A DNA stretch of 64,000 bases, from NCBI RefSeq assembly GCF_040151475.1, contig NZ_JBDKWG010000151.1:124001-188000 (forward strand). The letters run 5' to 3'. This stretch comes from CAXBNB01 sp040151475. GTDB taxonomy: Bacteria; Bacteroidota; Bacteroidia; Cytophagales; Cyclobacteriaceae. The notes under the pieces were generated by a model that was not told the DNA's origin, ran no database searches, and saw only the letters and a program-made list of their open reading frames with translations. Both the position numbers and the translations under genes were made by a program. Shown one piece after another: positions 9,103-18,093 of this stretch (positions are counted from its first letter, which is position 1; the number at the start of each line of letters is the position of its first letter).

Positions 9103-10086
9103 CTAATTATTTGATTGCTGGGTGCTATTAATTTCCCTATTAATCCATTCATAGGTTTTCCGAATTCCTATGTCCAATGAATTATCGGGTTTCCAACCCA
9201 AAACCTTTAAAATGAGTTCGTTATCTGAGTTTCTACCTCTTACACCTACCCCATGGAAAGGTGTATTCCTAATGCTTAATTCTTTTCCTGATATTCTTAT
9301 TATCATTGACATAAAGTCATTCATGTTGATCAAGAAATCTGACCCAATGTTTAATGGGCCTTTAAAGTCTGATTTCATAAACCGATCAATTGCCTCTAAA
9401 CATTCGTCAATATAAAGGAAAGAGCGACTTTGTTTACCATCACCGAAAACCTCTACCTGTTCTCCGTTATTCACGGTAGCTACCTTTCTGCAAAAGGCAG
9501 CAGGTGCCTTTTCTTTACCTCCTTCAAATGTACCTTGAGGCCCGTAGATGTTATGAAATCTTGCCACTCTAATATCCATTTGAGGATTATCCTTGTGAAA
9601 AGCAAAGAACAAGCGCTCGCTGAAAAGCTTTTCCCAACCATACTCACTATCTGGCTCGGCAGGATAGGTTGAAGCTTCCTTACAATTGGGATTTTCTGGA
9701 TCCATTTGATTGTATTCTGGATATACACAGGCTGAAGAAGAGTAAAATATCTTTTTTACCTTTTGAGTGGCTGAAAGTTTTAACACGTTTAAGTTTATTA
9801 AACACGAATTGTGCATCACCGCAGAATCATTTTCTCCGGTATTGATATATGTGGATCCTCCCATGTCGGCCGCAAGTTGATAAACCTCGTCAAATGGCTC
9901 ATCAATAACAGAAGCAGCCTCATCATAATTCCTCAGGTCAGCAATTACAAACTCATCCGCATCCGACACTCTAAATTCATGGTTTTTAATATCAACACCT
10001 CTTACAAAATGCCCCTCGGATTTTAAACGTGAGGTTAAATGACCACCTATAAATCCACCAGCTCCTAAAACAAGAACTCTCTTCAT
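9103..10086 (-). CDS. NAD-dependent epimerase, GDP-mannose 3,5-epimerase-like
   Basis: A 327-residue extended SDR. It has a GAGGFIGGHL nucleotide-binding loop (residues 8-17) and the YxxxK pair Y149/K153 in EYGWEK. Its closest recognisable relative is GDP-mannose 3,5-epimerase: SSSACVYPEYNQ places a cysteine at 120, RFHNIYGPQGTF follows, and GGKEKAPAAFCRK (189-201) supplies the second catalytic-type lysine. In the known family C and K act as the acid/base pair that inverts C3 and C5 to give GDP-L-galactose or GDP-L-gulose. It overlaps the O-fucosyltransferase-like gene by four bases (ATGA), suggesting donor and transferase are made together. An alternative is a related UDP/GDP-sugar epimerase. 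Confidence 0.8.
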   Translation of the reverse strand: MKRVLVLGAGGFIGGHLTSRLKSEGHFVRGVDIKNHEFRVSDADEFVIADLRNYDEAASVIDEPFDEVYQLAADMGGSTYINTGENDSAVMHNSCLINLNVLKLSATQKVKKIFYSSSACVYPEYNQMDPENPNCKEASTYPAEPDSEYGWEKLFSERLFFAFHKDNPQMDIRVARFHNIYGPQGTFEGGKEKAPAAFCRKVATVNNGEQVEVFGDGKQSRSFLYIDECLEAIDRFMKSDFKGPLNIGSDFLINMNDFMSMIIRISGKELSIRNTPFHGVGVRGRNSDNELILKVLGWKPDNSLDIGIRKTYEWINREINSTQQSNN

Positions 10087-11030
10087 CTCTCTTTATACAT
10101 AAAGCTATTAAATCTCTCCTTATGATAAACACTCCAATCATCTGCTTGGAGTTTGTCAATTAAGATATTGCACACTTCGGAATATTTCTCGTTCTTCTTA
10201 AATAATGGAATGTAGGCATCTGGAAAATATGGAATATCAGCGAACATCTTTGACGCATTGAGACGGTATATTTCAAGCTCTGGGTTTACTACTTTTGAAA
10301 ACGCTGAAAGTGCTGAAGATACTTTCAATACTGTTTTACATTTAGACAAAACCAACATGTCCAACATCGCTTCTCTCGCATTCCTAAGGGGGTCCTTATG
10401 ATTTCTCCAAAATAATTCATGATCGAATTCCCTAGACTTCAATACCTCAATTCCTGAATAATGTCTTTTGATGTAGTTATAAATTTCAGGTTCGTCAGTT
10501 GCTAAAAAAACCTTGCTAACCTTATTATGAGCTGCATATTCATCCCATATTACATAGAATTCTTCTTTCGTTATCGGAGAGTTCATTTTACTGTCAGACG
10601 TTTTATCAGTACCTCTGAAATGGATCCCAATGGCATCAGACACATCCATTTTGGAAGCTAAATCATCTAAGTATTCCGGAATTGAAAAATACTTAAAGAA
10701 CAGTTTTGAGATGCTGTGAAAATCGTCTCCAAGTGCATACTGTTTGAAGCTTGCTGATCTTAATCGTTTTAGTTTCCAGATATTTCTGTGTTGAAAATAT
10801 CGAATAGGACTTTCAGCTTTAGCTTTGAGTATTTCAGGAAAAATATTTCCATAGCTTTTAGTGGAGATATCCCAATGTAATTTTGAGATATCTACTTCCT
10901 TTTTTTCAAGGATAGGAAGTACTTCAAGCAAAAACAGAAATACCATTCCAAAAATCCCTTCTGACATTTCATTTTTGGATCGGACTATAGTAGGCTTTTC
11001 AGAGCTTAGTATTTTCGAAATCTTCAGCAC
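10083..11030 (-). CDS. O-fucosyltransferase-superfamily-like glycosyltransferase
   Basis: A 315-residue protein. The strongest clue is AIGIHFRGTDK (H137 to K143), which resembles the HxRxTD GDP-sugar-binding motif of the NodZ/FUT8/POFUT superfamily. It is followed by VFLATDEPEIYNYIK, the second conserved strand, and by EAMLDMLVLSKCKTVL...SSALSAFS, the third motif region of that family. It should therefore use a GDP-deoxyhexose or GDP-hexose donor. Genes for two GDP-mannose-modifying enzymes flank it, and it overlaps the epimerase by ATGA. The start codon is GTG at 11030, preceded by AGGGA. Whether the donor is GDP-L-fucose or GDP-L-galactose is open. Confidence 0.65.
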   Translation of the reverse strand: MLKISKILSSEKPTIVRSKNEMSEGIFGMVFLFLLEVLPILEKKEVDISKLHWDISTKSYGNIFPEILKAKAESPIRYFQHRNIWKLKRLRSASFKQYALGDDFHSISKLFFKYFSIPEYLDDLASKMDVSDAIGIHFRGTDKTSDSKMNSPITKEEFYVIWDEYAAHNKVSKVFLATDEPEIYNYIKRHYSGIEVLKSREFDHELFWRNHKDPLRNAREAMLDMLVLSKCKTVLKVSSALSAFSKVVNPELEIYRLNASKMFADIPYFPDAYIPLFKKNEKYSEVCNILIDKLQADDWSVYHKERFNSFMYKER

Positions 11031-11164
11031 TCCCTAGTGATTTAATTAGAACGCTTTAAATACTATTTTGCTAACCATAACTTTATCTATAACCTAAATT
11101 TCCCCTTTCGTTATAAAGTTTAGATTATTTTTCCATAGATTTTTACTAAAACCCGATGATTGAA

Positions 11165-12148
11165 TCATCCGTTTGTCTTAAAATTCTGAAATTCATACTC
11201 ATCCGATATCAATAGGTCGATTAATTCTTCATTTGATAAGTCATAATTCCAACCAAGATCTTTTTTGGCTTTATAATTATCTCCATAAATACAGTTTAAT
11301 TCAAGGTTTCTGAATAGCGACTTGTCAAAACTCACATGTTTATCAAAGTCTAATTCGAGTCGATGAAAGACTTGCCTGACTAAAGATTCAAGACTCGAAA
11401 CATTACCGGAACAAATTAAGTAGTCTTGGGGCTCCTTTCTTTGCAACATCAACCACATAGCCTCGACATACTTAGCTGCATATCCCCAATCTCTCTGAAT
11501 CGATGTATCACCAATTTCTAATTGAATTTTAGCACCCTTTTTTATGGCAATTGCTGTTTTTATCACCTTTTTGACTACAAAATTTTCTTTTCTCAAACAA
11601 GATTCATGATTAAACAAAATACCACATGAAGTATGAAGACCATAAGCTTCACGATAATTCACAGTAGCCCAATGTGCAGCAGCTTTAGAAATACCGTATG
11701 GACTAGCCGGATGGAATAGCTCAGCTCCTGTAATTGGTAGCTGTGCTGGCCGAATATTACCAAACATTTCACTGCTAGATGCTTGATAATACCGGGTGTG
11801 CGGAGAGTTCTTTCTTAGAGTTTCTAAGATATTTAAAACACTTAAAATATTGAATTTGATGGTATCCTGAGGGGTCTTAAAGGAAACTCCAACAGAACTT
11901 TGTGCGGCCAAATTGTAAAATTCATCCGGTTGGTACTTATTGATTATCGCCTCAATCTGATCATAGTCAAGAAGGTCAATAGACTCAAAATAAACTCTTT
12001 CTTTAATTTGAAGGAATTCTAAGCCTGTAAAGTCACTTATATCATTGGGTCTCGTAATCCCAATTACTCTGTAATTCTTGCCAAGCAAAAGGCGGGATAA
12101 ATACGCTCCATCCTGTCCGGTAATTCCAGTTATTATTGCTATTCTCAA
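11165..12148 (-). CDS. gmd: GDP-mannose 4,6-dehydratase
   Basis: A 327-residue extended SDR. TGITGQDGAYL (residues 7-17) is the Gmd-specific dinucleotide loop. QSSVGVSF, RYYQASSSEMFG, HPASPYGISKAAAHW with the YxxxK pair, NYREAYG, ILFNHES and IQRDWGYAAKYVEAMW all match Gmd in order. It converts GDP-D-mannose to GDP-4-keto-6-deoxy-D-mannose, the precursor of GDP-L-fucose, GDP-rhamnose or GDP-perosamine. It is slightly shorter than usual (about 345-370 residues). The start is TTG at 12148. No GDP-fucose synthase (Fcl/WcaG) is visible in the window, so the next step is unknown or encoded elsewhere. Confidence 0.9.
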   Translation of the reverse strand: MRIAIITGITGQDGAYLSRLLLGKNYRVIGITRPNDISDFTGLEFLQIKERVYFESIDLLDYDQIEAIINKYQPDEFYNLAAQSSVGVSFKTPQDTIKFNILSVLNILETLRKNSPHTRYYQASSSEMFGNIRPAQLPITGAELFHPASPYGISKAAAHWATVNYREAYGLHTSCGILFNHESCLRKENFVVKKVIKTAIAIKKGAKIQLEIGDTSIQRDWGYAAKYVEAMWLMLQRKEPQDYLICSGNVSSLESLVRQVFHRLELDFDKHVSFDKSLFRNLELNCIYGDNYKAKKDLGWNYDLSNEELIDLLISDEYEFQNFKTNG

Positions 12149-12193
12149 GACATTATCTTTTTTATTACAGGATAGGTGTTCTAGAGTATTCGT

Positions 12194-13465
12194 TTAAAAA
12201 ACTTTCGTTCTCCGCATTTTTGTCTCTTCATAAATATCCATAATTGTTTGAATCCTCTGCTTTCCAAGTTTTTCTACTGAAAATTCTTGTTTCATGAGTT
12301 TGATTGAGTTGTTACTTAGATGAGACCTCAAATCATCATTTTCAATTAATTGGATTACCGCATCTGTGAATCCCTTAGAAGAGTCTGTAATTATCAGGTG
12401 TTCGTTGTTTTCAACTGGAAGCCCTTCAGCAGCATGAGTGGTGGCTATAGTCGGAACACCGAGTTTCAGAGTATCCATTACTTTGGTTTTAAGCCCACCG
12501 CCGAAACGGATGGGAGCCAGATGAATAGCATCACTCATGAACTCATCCAAATCATCAATTATTCCCGTAAAGTGGACAGAGTATTTCTTTTTCCATTTTT
12601 TAATAGTGCCTGATGTCCAACCGCCAATGATGTATATGGATAGTTCCATTTTATTAAGCGCTTTGGCCTCATGCTCCAGAAGCCATTCAATTCCTTCCCT
12701 GTTCGGAACATGGTATTCAGAACCCAGTAGTACTAACTTTTGGGGGCGATCTGATCTTTTGGGGATCAAACGCTCAGGTGGAGTGAAAGGAGAAATTCGA
12801 ATGGTTTGACCAAGATATTTCTTATGTCTTTCTGCCTCTTTTTCGCTAAATACAATAACCCCATCGTATTTCTCTATTAAGGCAATTTCCATAGCAGATT
12901 GGAATTTTTCCAAGTACTTTTCATAAATAGAACCCTCTCTTCCCAAAGCTGCTATCTGAGATTGAATTCTTAAGAATTGGGCTTCCTGGCTTACAAATAT
13001 CTTCACACAATCATCAGGAAGCAAAGGAGTAATAGCCAGATTTCGAAAGACTTCCACCTGAATAATATCAAAATTAAATTGATCTAGAATTGCAGATAAT
13101 TTATTAACAGTATTTTCCGTCTCAGGAGGCAACTCTGTGAGCAACGGGTTTGTCAACTTGGAGGTTATCTTGAACGGAGAATAGAATTGATAAAACTTAA
13201 TGATCAATGATACAATTTTTCTTTTCAGTCGGTTTTTAAAACTGTTGGAAGTGCTTGTAAAGCAATAGTGAACGATCAGATCCGGGTATAATTTTTTAAA
13301 CTCTTCCAGCTGATTAAAATTGACATTTAATGGAGTTAGAAAAATATGAGTCTCAAAATGCTCACAGTATTGTTTTAAAAAACAGGTTTGAGCAACTGCT
13401 CCACCGGAATGGGATGGATATACTAAATAGCCCGGAATAAGTAAGATTTGCGATTTTTGTCTCAT
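12194..13465 (-). CDS. Glycosyltransferase family 4 / GT1-like
   Basis: A 423-residue GT-B protein. LLIPGYLVYPSHSGGAVAQ is the acceptor-domain loop. The donor domain begins at LVLLGSEYHVPNREGIEWLL, with IYIIGGW next, and FGGGLKTKVMDTLKLGVPTIAT in place of the classical EX7E segment, as in the GT4 clade often found in polysaccharide loci. The DDLDEFMSDAIHLAPIRFGGG string is typical of this clade. It starts with ATG 9 bp after a GT2 gene and ends 45 bp before gmd. Substrate unknown. Confidence 0.82.
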   Translation of the reverse strand: MRQKSQILLIPGYLVYPSHSGGAVAQTCFLKQYCEHFETHIFLTPLNVNFNQLEEFKKLYPDLIVHYCFTSTSNSFKNRLKRKIVSLIIKFYQFYSPFKITSKLTNPLLTELPPETENTVNKLSAILDQFNFDIIQVEVFRNLAITPLLPDDCVKIFVSQEAQFLRIQSQIAALGREGSIYEKYLEKFQSAMEIALIEKYDGVIVFSEKEAERHKKYLGQTIRISPFTPPERLIPKRSDRPQKLVLLGSEYHVPNREGIEWLLEHEAKALNKMELSIYIIGGWTSGTIKKWKKKYSVHFTGIIDDLDEFMSDAIHLAPIRFGGGLKTKVMDTLKLGVPTIATTHAAEGLPVENNEHLIITDSSKGFTDAVIQLIENDDLRSHLSNNSIKLMKQEFSVEKLGKQRIQTIMDIYEETKMRRTKVF

Positions 13466-13474
13466 AGATTCATT

Positions 13475-14371
13475 TTATCGGATTAGTGGTGAGTGCCTCG
13501 ATGGCCTGTGAAAACATCCCACAATTAGTCCGAGCAAAATTGCCAAAACTCTTCTGAAATCTTTTGATTTGATTTGATGAATGATGTTGTTGAAGTAAAA
13601 TAATATCATTCCACTCCAACCCAAGGGGTTAAATTTCTTATTGAAAATGATATGGCCTCTTGTGAAGTAGAAATAATATTTTTCATTCTGCTTACTTATG
13701 GCTTGTGATGCTACACAATCTGAATCTACTTTAATGTCCCAACCTGAACTGATGGCTTTTTGACACCAATCTAGTTCTTCAAAGTAGAGGAAATATTCTT
13801 CAGAGATTAAACTAATTTCATCTAGAGCCCGAGCAGAAATCATCATGCAAGCACCATGCACATAACTCGTATCCACCAAACTATTTGGCGCACATTTTTC
13901 AATAACCTTTCTATAATTCTTATGTGATGGCTGGAGGATGCCATTGATCAAAGAGACCATGCCACCATCCGAATATATTACTTCTGGCTCATCTCTATGA
14001 ACAATTCTCGGCCCTATAGCTGCCAGATTTTTATTATGCTCAAAATGAATCAAAAGTTTTGATATAATGGAAGGATCAAAACGGACATCAGGATTAAGTA
14101 TAAGAAAATAATCGATTTTGGCTTGGTTTAATAAATGTTTTATGCCCCTATTATTTCCGGTAGCATAGCCATCATTTTTTTTACTTATAATAAGGTCGCT
14201 GTGAATGATCTCTGATTCGAGTGCTTTTGCTTCAATTGGATTACATGAATTATCGACCACCAAGATCTGACAGATGATATCATTAAATTCAAAATTTTTA
14301 ATTGATCGATAGAGAGAAATGCTGTCCTCACTTGAAAAATAATTAAGAATTATTACTCCCAGTTTGGTCAT
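13475..14371 (-). CDS. Glycosyltransferase family 2, rhamnosyltransferase-like
   Basis: A 298-residue GT2. LGVIILNYFSSEDSISLYRSI and ILVVDNSCN form the first nucleotide-binding part, NDGYATGNNRGIKHLL is the signature of the RfbF/WbbL clade, LILNPDVRF holds the DXD-like NPDV, and YVHGACMMISARAL plus EEYFLYFEELDWC is the catalytic ED region. Members of this clade commonly use dTDP-rhamnose, though that is family knowledge rather than proof here. It lies 9 bp before the GT4 gene and is followed upstream by another GT4. Confidence 0.85.
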   Translation of the reverse strand: MTKLGVIILNYFSSEDSISLYRSIKNFEFNDIICQILVVDNSCNPIEAKALESEIIHSDLIISKKNDGYATGNNRGIKHLLNQAKIDYFLILNPDVRFDPSIISKLLIHFEHNKNLAAIGPRIVHRDEPEVIYSDGGMVSLINGILQPSHKNYRKVIEKCAPNSLVDTSYVHGACMMISARALDEISLISEEYFLYFEELDWCQKAISSGWDIKVDSDCVASQAISKQNEKYYFYFTRGHIIFNKKFNPLGWSGMILFYFNNIIHQIKSKDFRRVLAILLGLIVGCFHRPSRHSPLIR

Positions 14372-14387
14372 AATCTTAAATATTAAA

Positions 14388-15512
14388 TCACTTCTTAATA
14401 GAAGTTTGCATTAATGACAAAGTCTTTTTCATCATTATTTCTATATCGTATTCCTTCACAATCAATCTGGCAGCTTCACCTTCTTTTTCCATGAGTAAAG
14501 GGTTGTTTTGATAAATTTCTATGGCTTTAGCAACTTCAATTAAGTTTGAATAGGGTAGTACTCTACCTGCACCTTTTAAAACTATTTCTGAAGCCCCGCC
14601 CGCATTTTCAAAACATAAAATAGGATTACCGCATGCTGCATTCTCAAGACTAACTAAAGGGAATGGATCCTCCCTTGAGCATAAATAAAACAAATCAAAA
14701 TCTTTATAATACGGTATAGGATTCTCTACCGAGTCAATCAAATGAATTCTATCAGCAACACCAAATCGCTCCAACTCATGATTTAATTTTGATAGTTCAA
14801 CCCCAACAGAAAAACCTCCAATCCACACAAAATGCACTTCTCTATTAGTATATAAAGCTGTTTGCAGAAAAAGATCGAACCCTTTTCTCCAGTCCCTTGT
14901 ACCACTTCCACCTACGATAAAGGCATCATTTTTTAAATTGAGGATATTTCTCAAATCAATGGGGTCTGTCAAATTAAAAGTGTTAAGTCCAACCAGGGGT
15001 TCATGAATCAACTCTATTTCATCTTCCGGTATGTTCAGTTTTAAATTCAAATATTCCTGAACCGCTTTGGAAACTGCAATTATTTTATAAAACCTACTAA
15101 ACTCTTTTTGCAAAAGTTCTGCACCATTAAAGAAATCAAAAGCGAATGAGAGTTCATGGATATGTATGATTTTGGGCTGAGGAAAATCCTCTCCTAATTT
15201 TGATAGAAATTTCAATGAAGCAATTGTGTTGAAGTATATCAAATTAAAGTTTTGCTTTTTGAGATTTTTGATCAATTTATGATTGACATCTTTTTTAAAG
15301 GTGAAAAACCTTCTTATTCCAGATTGCTGTTTTAAAACATGCGTAGATGCCAATTCTGTAAATTCTTCAAATAATTCACCACCCTGAAGAAGGACAAACT
15401 GGAACTCAAATTTGGTGTGTGACTTCAGCCACTTACAGATGTTCAACAGCACAATTGGGGCACCTGTTCTCGAAGCATCATGAGAAATGAAAAGAATTTT
15501 ATTCTGATTCAT
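14388..15512 (-). CDS. Glycosyltransferase family 4
   Basis: A GT-B enzyme of 374 residues from the chosen start. ILFISHDASRTGAPIVLLNI is the acceptor loop, IVGGSGTRDWRKGFDLFLQ starts the donor domain, VWIGGF follows, and SREDPFPLVSLENAACGNPIL carries the acidic motif with the final E. I place the start at the ATG at 15512 rather than 15536. The inner ATG forms an ATGA overlap with the stop of the upstream GT2 gene, as in other pairs of this operon, and leads at once into the conserved block. It adds one sugar in glycan assembly; donor unknown. Confidence 0.84.
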   Translation of the reverse strand: MNQNKILFISHDASRTGAPIVLLNICKWLKSHTKFEFQFVLLQGGELFEEFTELASTHVLKQQSGIRRFFTFKKDVNHKLIKNLKKQNFNLIYFNTIASLKFLSKLGEDFPQPKIIHIHELSFAFDFFNGAELLQKEFSRFYKIIAVSKAVQEYLNLKLNIPEDEIELIHEPLVGLNTFNLTDPIDLRNILNLKNDAFIVGGSGTRDWRKGFDLFLQTALYTNREVHFVWIGGFSVGVELSKLNHELERFGVADRIHLIDSVENPIPYYKDFDLFYLCSREDPFPLVSLENAACGNPILCFENAGGASEIVLKGAGRVLPYSNLIEVAKAIEIYQNNPLLMEKEGEAARLIVKEYDIEIMMKKTLSLMQTSIKK

Positions 15513-16459
15513 AAGGTTTTTTGATAAACCTTGCATATTAAAAAAGTAGCATAGTACTTAATAAACCTTAAAGGATTTTTTCTTTTATTAATCAAAGAAA
15601 AAATAATCTTATATGTCTCTATTTCCTTCTTCACTAAGTCTGATTGGTAGGTGTTGTCATTAAATAAATTTTTGCGTATCAAGCTGTTACTTACTAAATG
15701 CATTTTATACGCCTCGATTAGTTTTTCTGTGTTTTCATGCAAACGACCATGAACACCTCCATGATGGACTCGGTAAACAGACATAGAATCTTTTAAAATG
15801 TAGATTTTATGATTTGTATTCTTCATAACCTTCAATACCACTATTATGTCACCAAATGGAGCAGTGAAGAACCAATCTTCAATAGGTGAAAATTTATCCC
15901 GACAAAAAACCAAGGAACATGTCCCTGTTAGATTATTCGCGATATAATCTACAATGCCGAAAGCTGAATCTTCGTTAATAATTGGAAATAGCCTAGAGGT
16001 ATTCTTAAATTCATTTACCTCTTTGACCACATGAGCGCAAATGCCATACTCTGGATTCGCCTCCAAAACATCCACTTGTTTCTGAAGTTTGAGAGGATCA
16101 GTCCAGTAGTCATCTCCTTCACATAGGGCAATGTATTTAGCTCTTGTAGCTTTAAGATTTTCAATGAAATTAAATCTTCCCGAGGGGTTATCATTAATGT
16201 AGATTACATCTTTTCGTGATCTGAGAAAAAGACGGATTTTGTCGGGATTTTTTTCCGCATATTCAACACAAATTTCTCTGGTACCATCATTTGATTCATC
16301 CTCGCCAATGACTATTTCGAATTGGAAACTCGTTTTCTGCATTAATATGCCTTCAAGACATTCTCGAATATAATTAACATGCTGATAGGTTTGGACACAA
16401 ACCGAAACTAAGGGGAGTGAATCGTTAGTACCTTCAATTTGAATATTATCTTTAGACAT
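15509..16459 (-). CDS. Glycosyltransferase family 2
   Basis: A 316-residue GT-A enzyme. LVSVCVQTYQHVNYIRECLEG is the N-terminal strand of the clade with a VQTYNH motif, IVIGEDESNDGT the first acidic motif, and ALCEGDDYWTDPLKLQKQ the DXD-equivalent (EGDDYW), characteristic of a large Bacteroidetes GT2 subgroup. Its ATG lies directly against one arm of a 21-bp inverted repeat, so translation could be affected by RNA structure. Its stop overlaps the next gene by ATGA. Confidence 0.86.
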   Translation of the reverse strand: MSKDNIQIEGTNDSLPLVSVCVQTYQHVNYIRECLEGILMQKTSFQFEIVIGEDESNDGTREICVEYAEKNPDKIRLFLRSRKDVIYINDNPSGRFNFIENLKATRAKYIALCEGDDYWTDPLKLQKQVDVLEANPEYGICAHVVKEVNEFKNTSRLFPIINEDSAFGIVDYIANNLTGTCSLVFCRDKFSPIEDWFFTAPFGDIIVVLKVMKNTNHKIYILKDSMSVYRVHHGGVHGRLHENTEKLIEAYKMHLVSNSLIRKNLFNDNTYQSDLVKKEIETYKIIFSLINKRKNPLRFIKYYATFLICKVYQKTL

Positions 16460-16586
16460 TAGACATTATCACGGTTGATTGTGCATAGAGAGATTACAAG
16501 ATTTTTTTCTCCAAAATTAGTAATGAATTGGCGGTTTTTTTTTAAGAGCAAAATTCTCCATAATAAATCAACCGTGATAATGTCTA
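16460..16586. repeat. Perfect 21-bp inverted repeat filling an intergenic gap
   Basis: The arm at 16460-16480 (starting TAGACATTATCACGG) is exactly complementary to the arm at 16566-16586, with 85 bp between them. In the leftward transcript the first arm begins just after the sulfotransferase stop codon (16589-16591) and the second ends at the base before the GT2 ATG. The interior is AT-rich with two long T runs and has no gene. It may be a small mobile element, or an RNA stem that would bury the GT2 ribosome-binding region. Confidence 0.75.
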
Positions 16587-16588
16587 TT

Positions 16589-17407
16589 CTATACTAAAAG
16601 ATATTTCTCGAGGGTTGTATTTTTCAATTCTTTCATTATTTGAGCACCAATTCTATCAATTTGGTACGAGCTAGTTGATTTGGTTTTATAAACACCATAT
16701 GGATCCCTGCTCTCTTTGCTTTTGGATTCATGAATAAATTCTCTAACTGACGATACCAATTCCAATTGGCAAAAATCAAATGCTTGTTTTACGGTTTTAA
16801 CGGTTTCATCAACGAGATTTTTGTAATTGATTATAAATACTCGATCTGGAAATTCATTTCTTAGCTGTTCAAATGTACTTGCCACTTCAATCCACTTTGC
16901 AAAACCGTTAAATTCTTCAGGTTTGTTCTGATTTTTTTTTTTTGCATAGTACCACTCATCGTCTGCATTCCACCCTAGATCATATCTGAATTCCTTTGGT
17001 GCTTTTAACCACGAATGAATAACCTCAATTGGATCCCTTATTAAAGCAACGACCTTGATTTCATCATTTTTGTTTAGGAGATTCCTGATTATGTGGTGAT
17101 ACCTTACTTCCTTGTACACAATATGAGAAGGTAATTCTTTGGTGAATTTTGGAACTTTTGCTTTTTCCGGACTTCCATGACCCAGTACAAACTGGTCTTT
17201 TGTTTCTAAAATGTCTTTAAAAAAAATATCAATATCCGCTGAACCTGACCTTTCCGAAATCTGACCTTTATGGCCATAAGAGAATAGCGGCTGAAACCTG
17301 TATGCAACCTTGGGATGGGAATCGAAAATTGCTCCCAACCAGGTTGATCCGGATCTTGGAACACTGTGAATAGCGACAGGAATTAAATCTAATTCCTTTA
17401 AATTCAT
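16589..17407 (-). CDS. Sulfotransferase family protein
   Basis: A 272-residue cytosolic sulfotransferase-fold protein. The 5'-phosphosulfate-binding loop is VAIHSVPRSGSTWLGAIF (about residues 11-28), and the 3'-phosphate-binding strand and helix are VVALIRDPIEVIHSWL, with R and S in the expected spacing. It should move sulfate from PAPS to a sugar hydroxyl. In this setting that means sulfation of the polysaccharide or its precursor (inference). Its ATG overlaps the stop of the WbqC-like gene by four bases. No PAPS-synthesis genes are in the window. Confidence 0.85.
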   Translation of the reverse strand: MNLKELDLIPVAIHSVPRSGSTWLGAIFDSHPKVAYRFQPLFSYGHKGQISERSGSADIDIFFKDILETKDQFVLGHGSPEKAKVPKFTKELPSHIVYKEVRYHHIIRNLLNKNDEIKVVALIRDPIEVIHSWLKAPKEFRYDLGWNADDEWYYAKKKNQNKPEEFNGFAKWIEVASTFEQLRNEFPDRVFIINYKNLVDETVKTVKQAFDFCQLELVSSVREFIHESKSKESRDPYGVYKTKSTSSYQIDRIGAQIMKELKNTTLEKYLLV

Positions 17408-18093
17408 TCAATTGTGTATTTCTTGATCATTTCTGAAGTTTTCTTGACTCCATTGAACATTAGAATATCAACTATACTTAATGCTGGAATAAATTCCTGA
17501 TTGAATTGCGAGTAAGATTCTATTGTTGGTTTTAAAAAATTCAGAGTTAATCCATTCTCTTTAAACACTTTGGAACTATATAATTCTAATCCCCCAATAG
17601 GATTAATATAAACTTTTCCCTCAAGTTCTTTGCATATTCTTATCACCCTTTCTTGTCCCTTGTAATTGAGAGTTTTTGGTAGCGAAGACGATTTAATAAA
17701 TTTAGTTTTTACCTTAAGATATTCGGTAATGCTAATAATGGAGTTAATCGCAATATCTGAAATATTGGTCGAATCATAGCTTAAGATTTGAACCATTAAG
17801 GCAAATACTTCCTCAAAGTATGGGGCCTTGTTATAAGCGAGTTTGATCGTTTTAATTAGTTTCTTTCGATTATCAATTACTTCAATTTGATTAATTAACT
17901 TTTTGGGACTTGCATGAGATAGATTTAATGTGATGAATGATTCTTTGCCATTGATCAATATTCGGTTTCGATTAATCCAACCTCCCTTTATGAAGTTCAC
18001 ATCATCGTAAAAAACGAATTTATCTACTGCCTGAACTAGATGAAAATAACCTATATACGGGAATAGATAAGGTTGCATGATACCAACCTTCAT
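17404..18093 (-). CDS. WbqC-like family protein
   Basis: About 229 residues. MKVGIMQPYLFPYIGYFHLV is the hallmark start of the WbqC family, followed by KFVFYDDVNFIKGGWINRNRI and YINPIGGLELY. Family members sit in O-antigen and glycan loci with aminosugar aminotransferase genes, and some are thought to act as acyl- or amino-transferring enzymes, but no reaction is firmly established to my knowledge. The start is set at the ATG at 18093, not the longer upstream frame, because it makes an ATGA overlap with the aminotransferase gene and begins at the conserved block. It is probably translationally coupled on both sides. Confidence 0.85.
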   Translation of the reverse strand: MKVGIMQPYLFPYIGYFHLVQAVDKFVFYDDVNFIKGGWINRNRILINGKESFITLNLSHASPKKLINQIEVIDNRKKLIKTIKLAYNKAPYFEEVFALMVQILSYDSTNISDIAINSIISITEYLKVKTKFIKSSSLPKTLNYKGQERVIRICKELEGKVYINPIGGLELYSSKVFKENGLTLNFLKPTIESYSQFNQEFIPALSIVDILMFNGVKKTSEMIKKYTIE

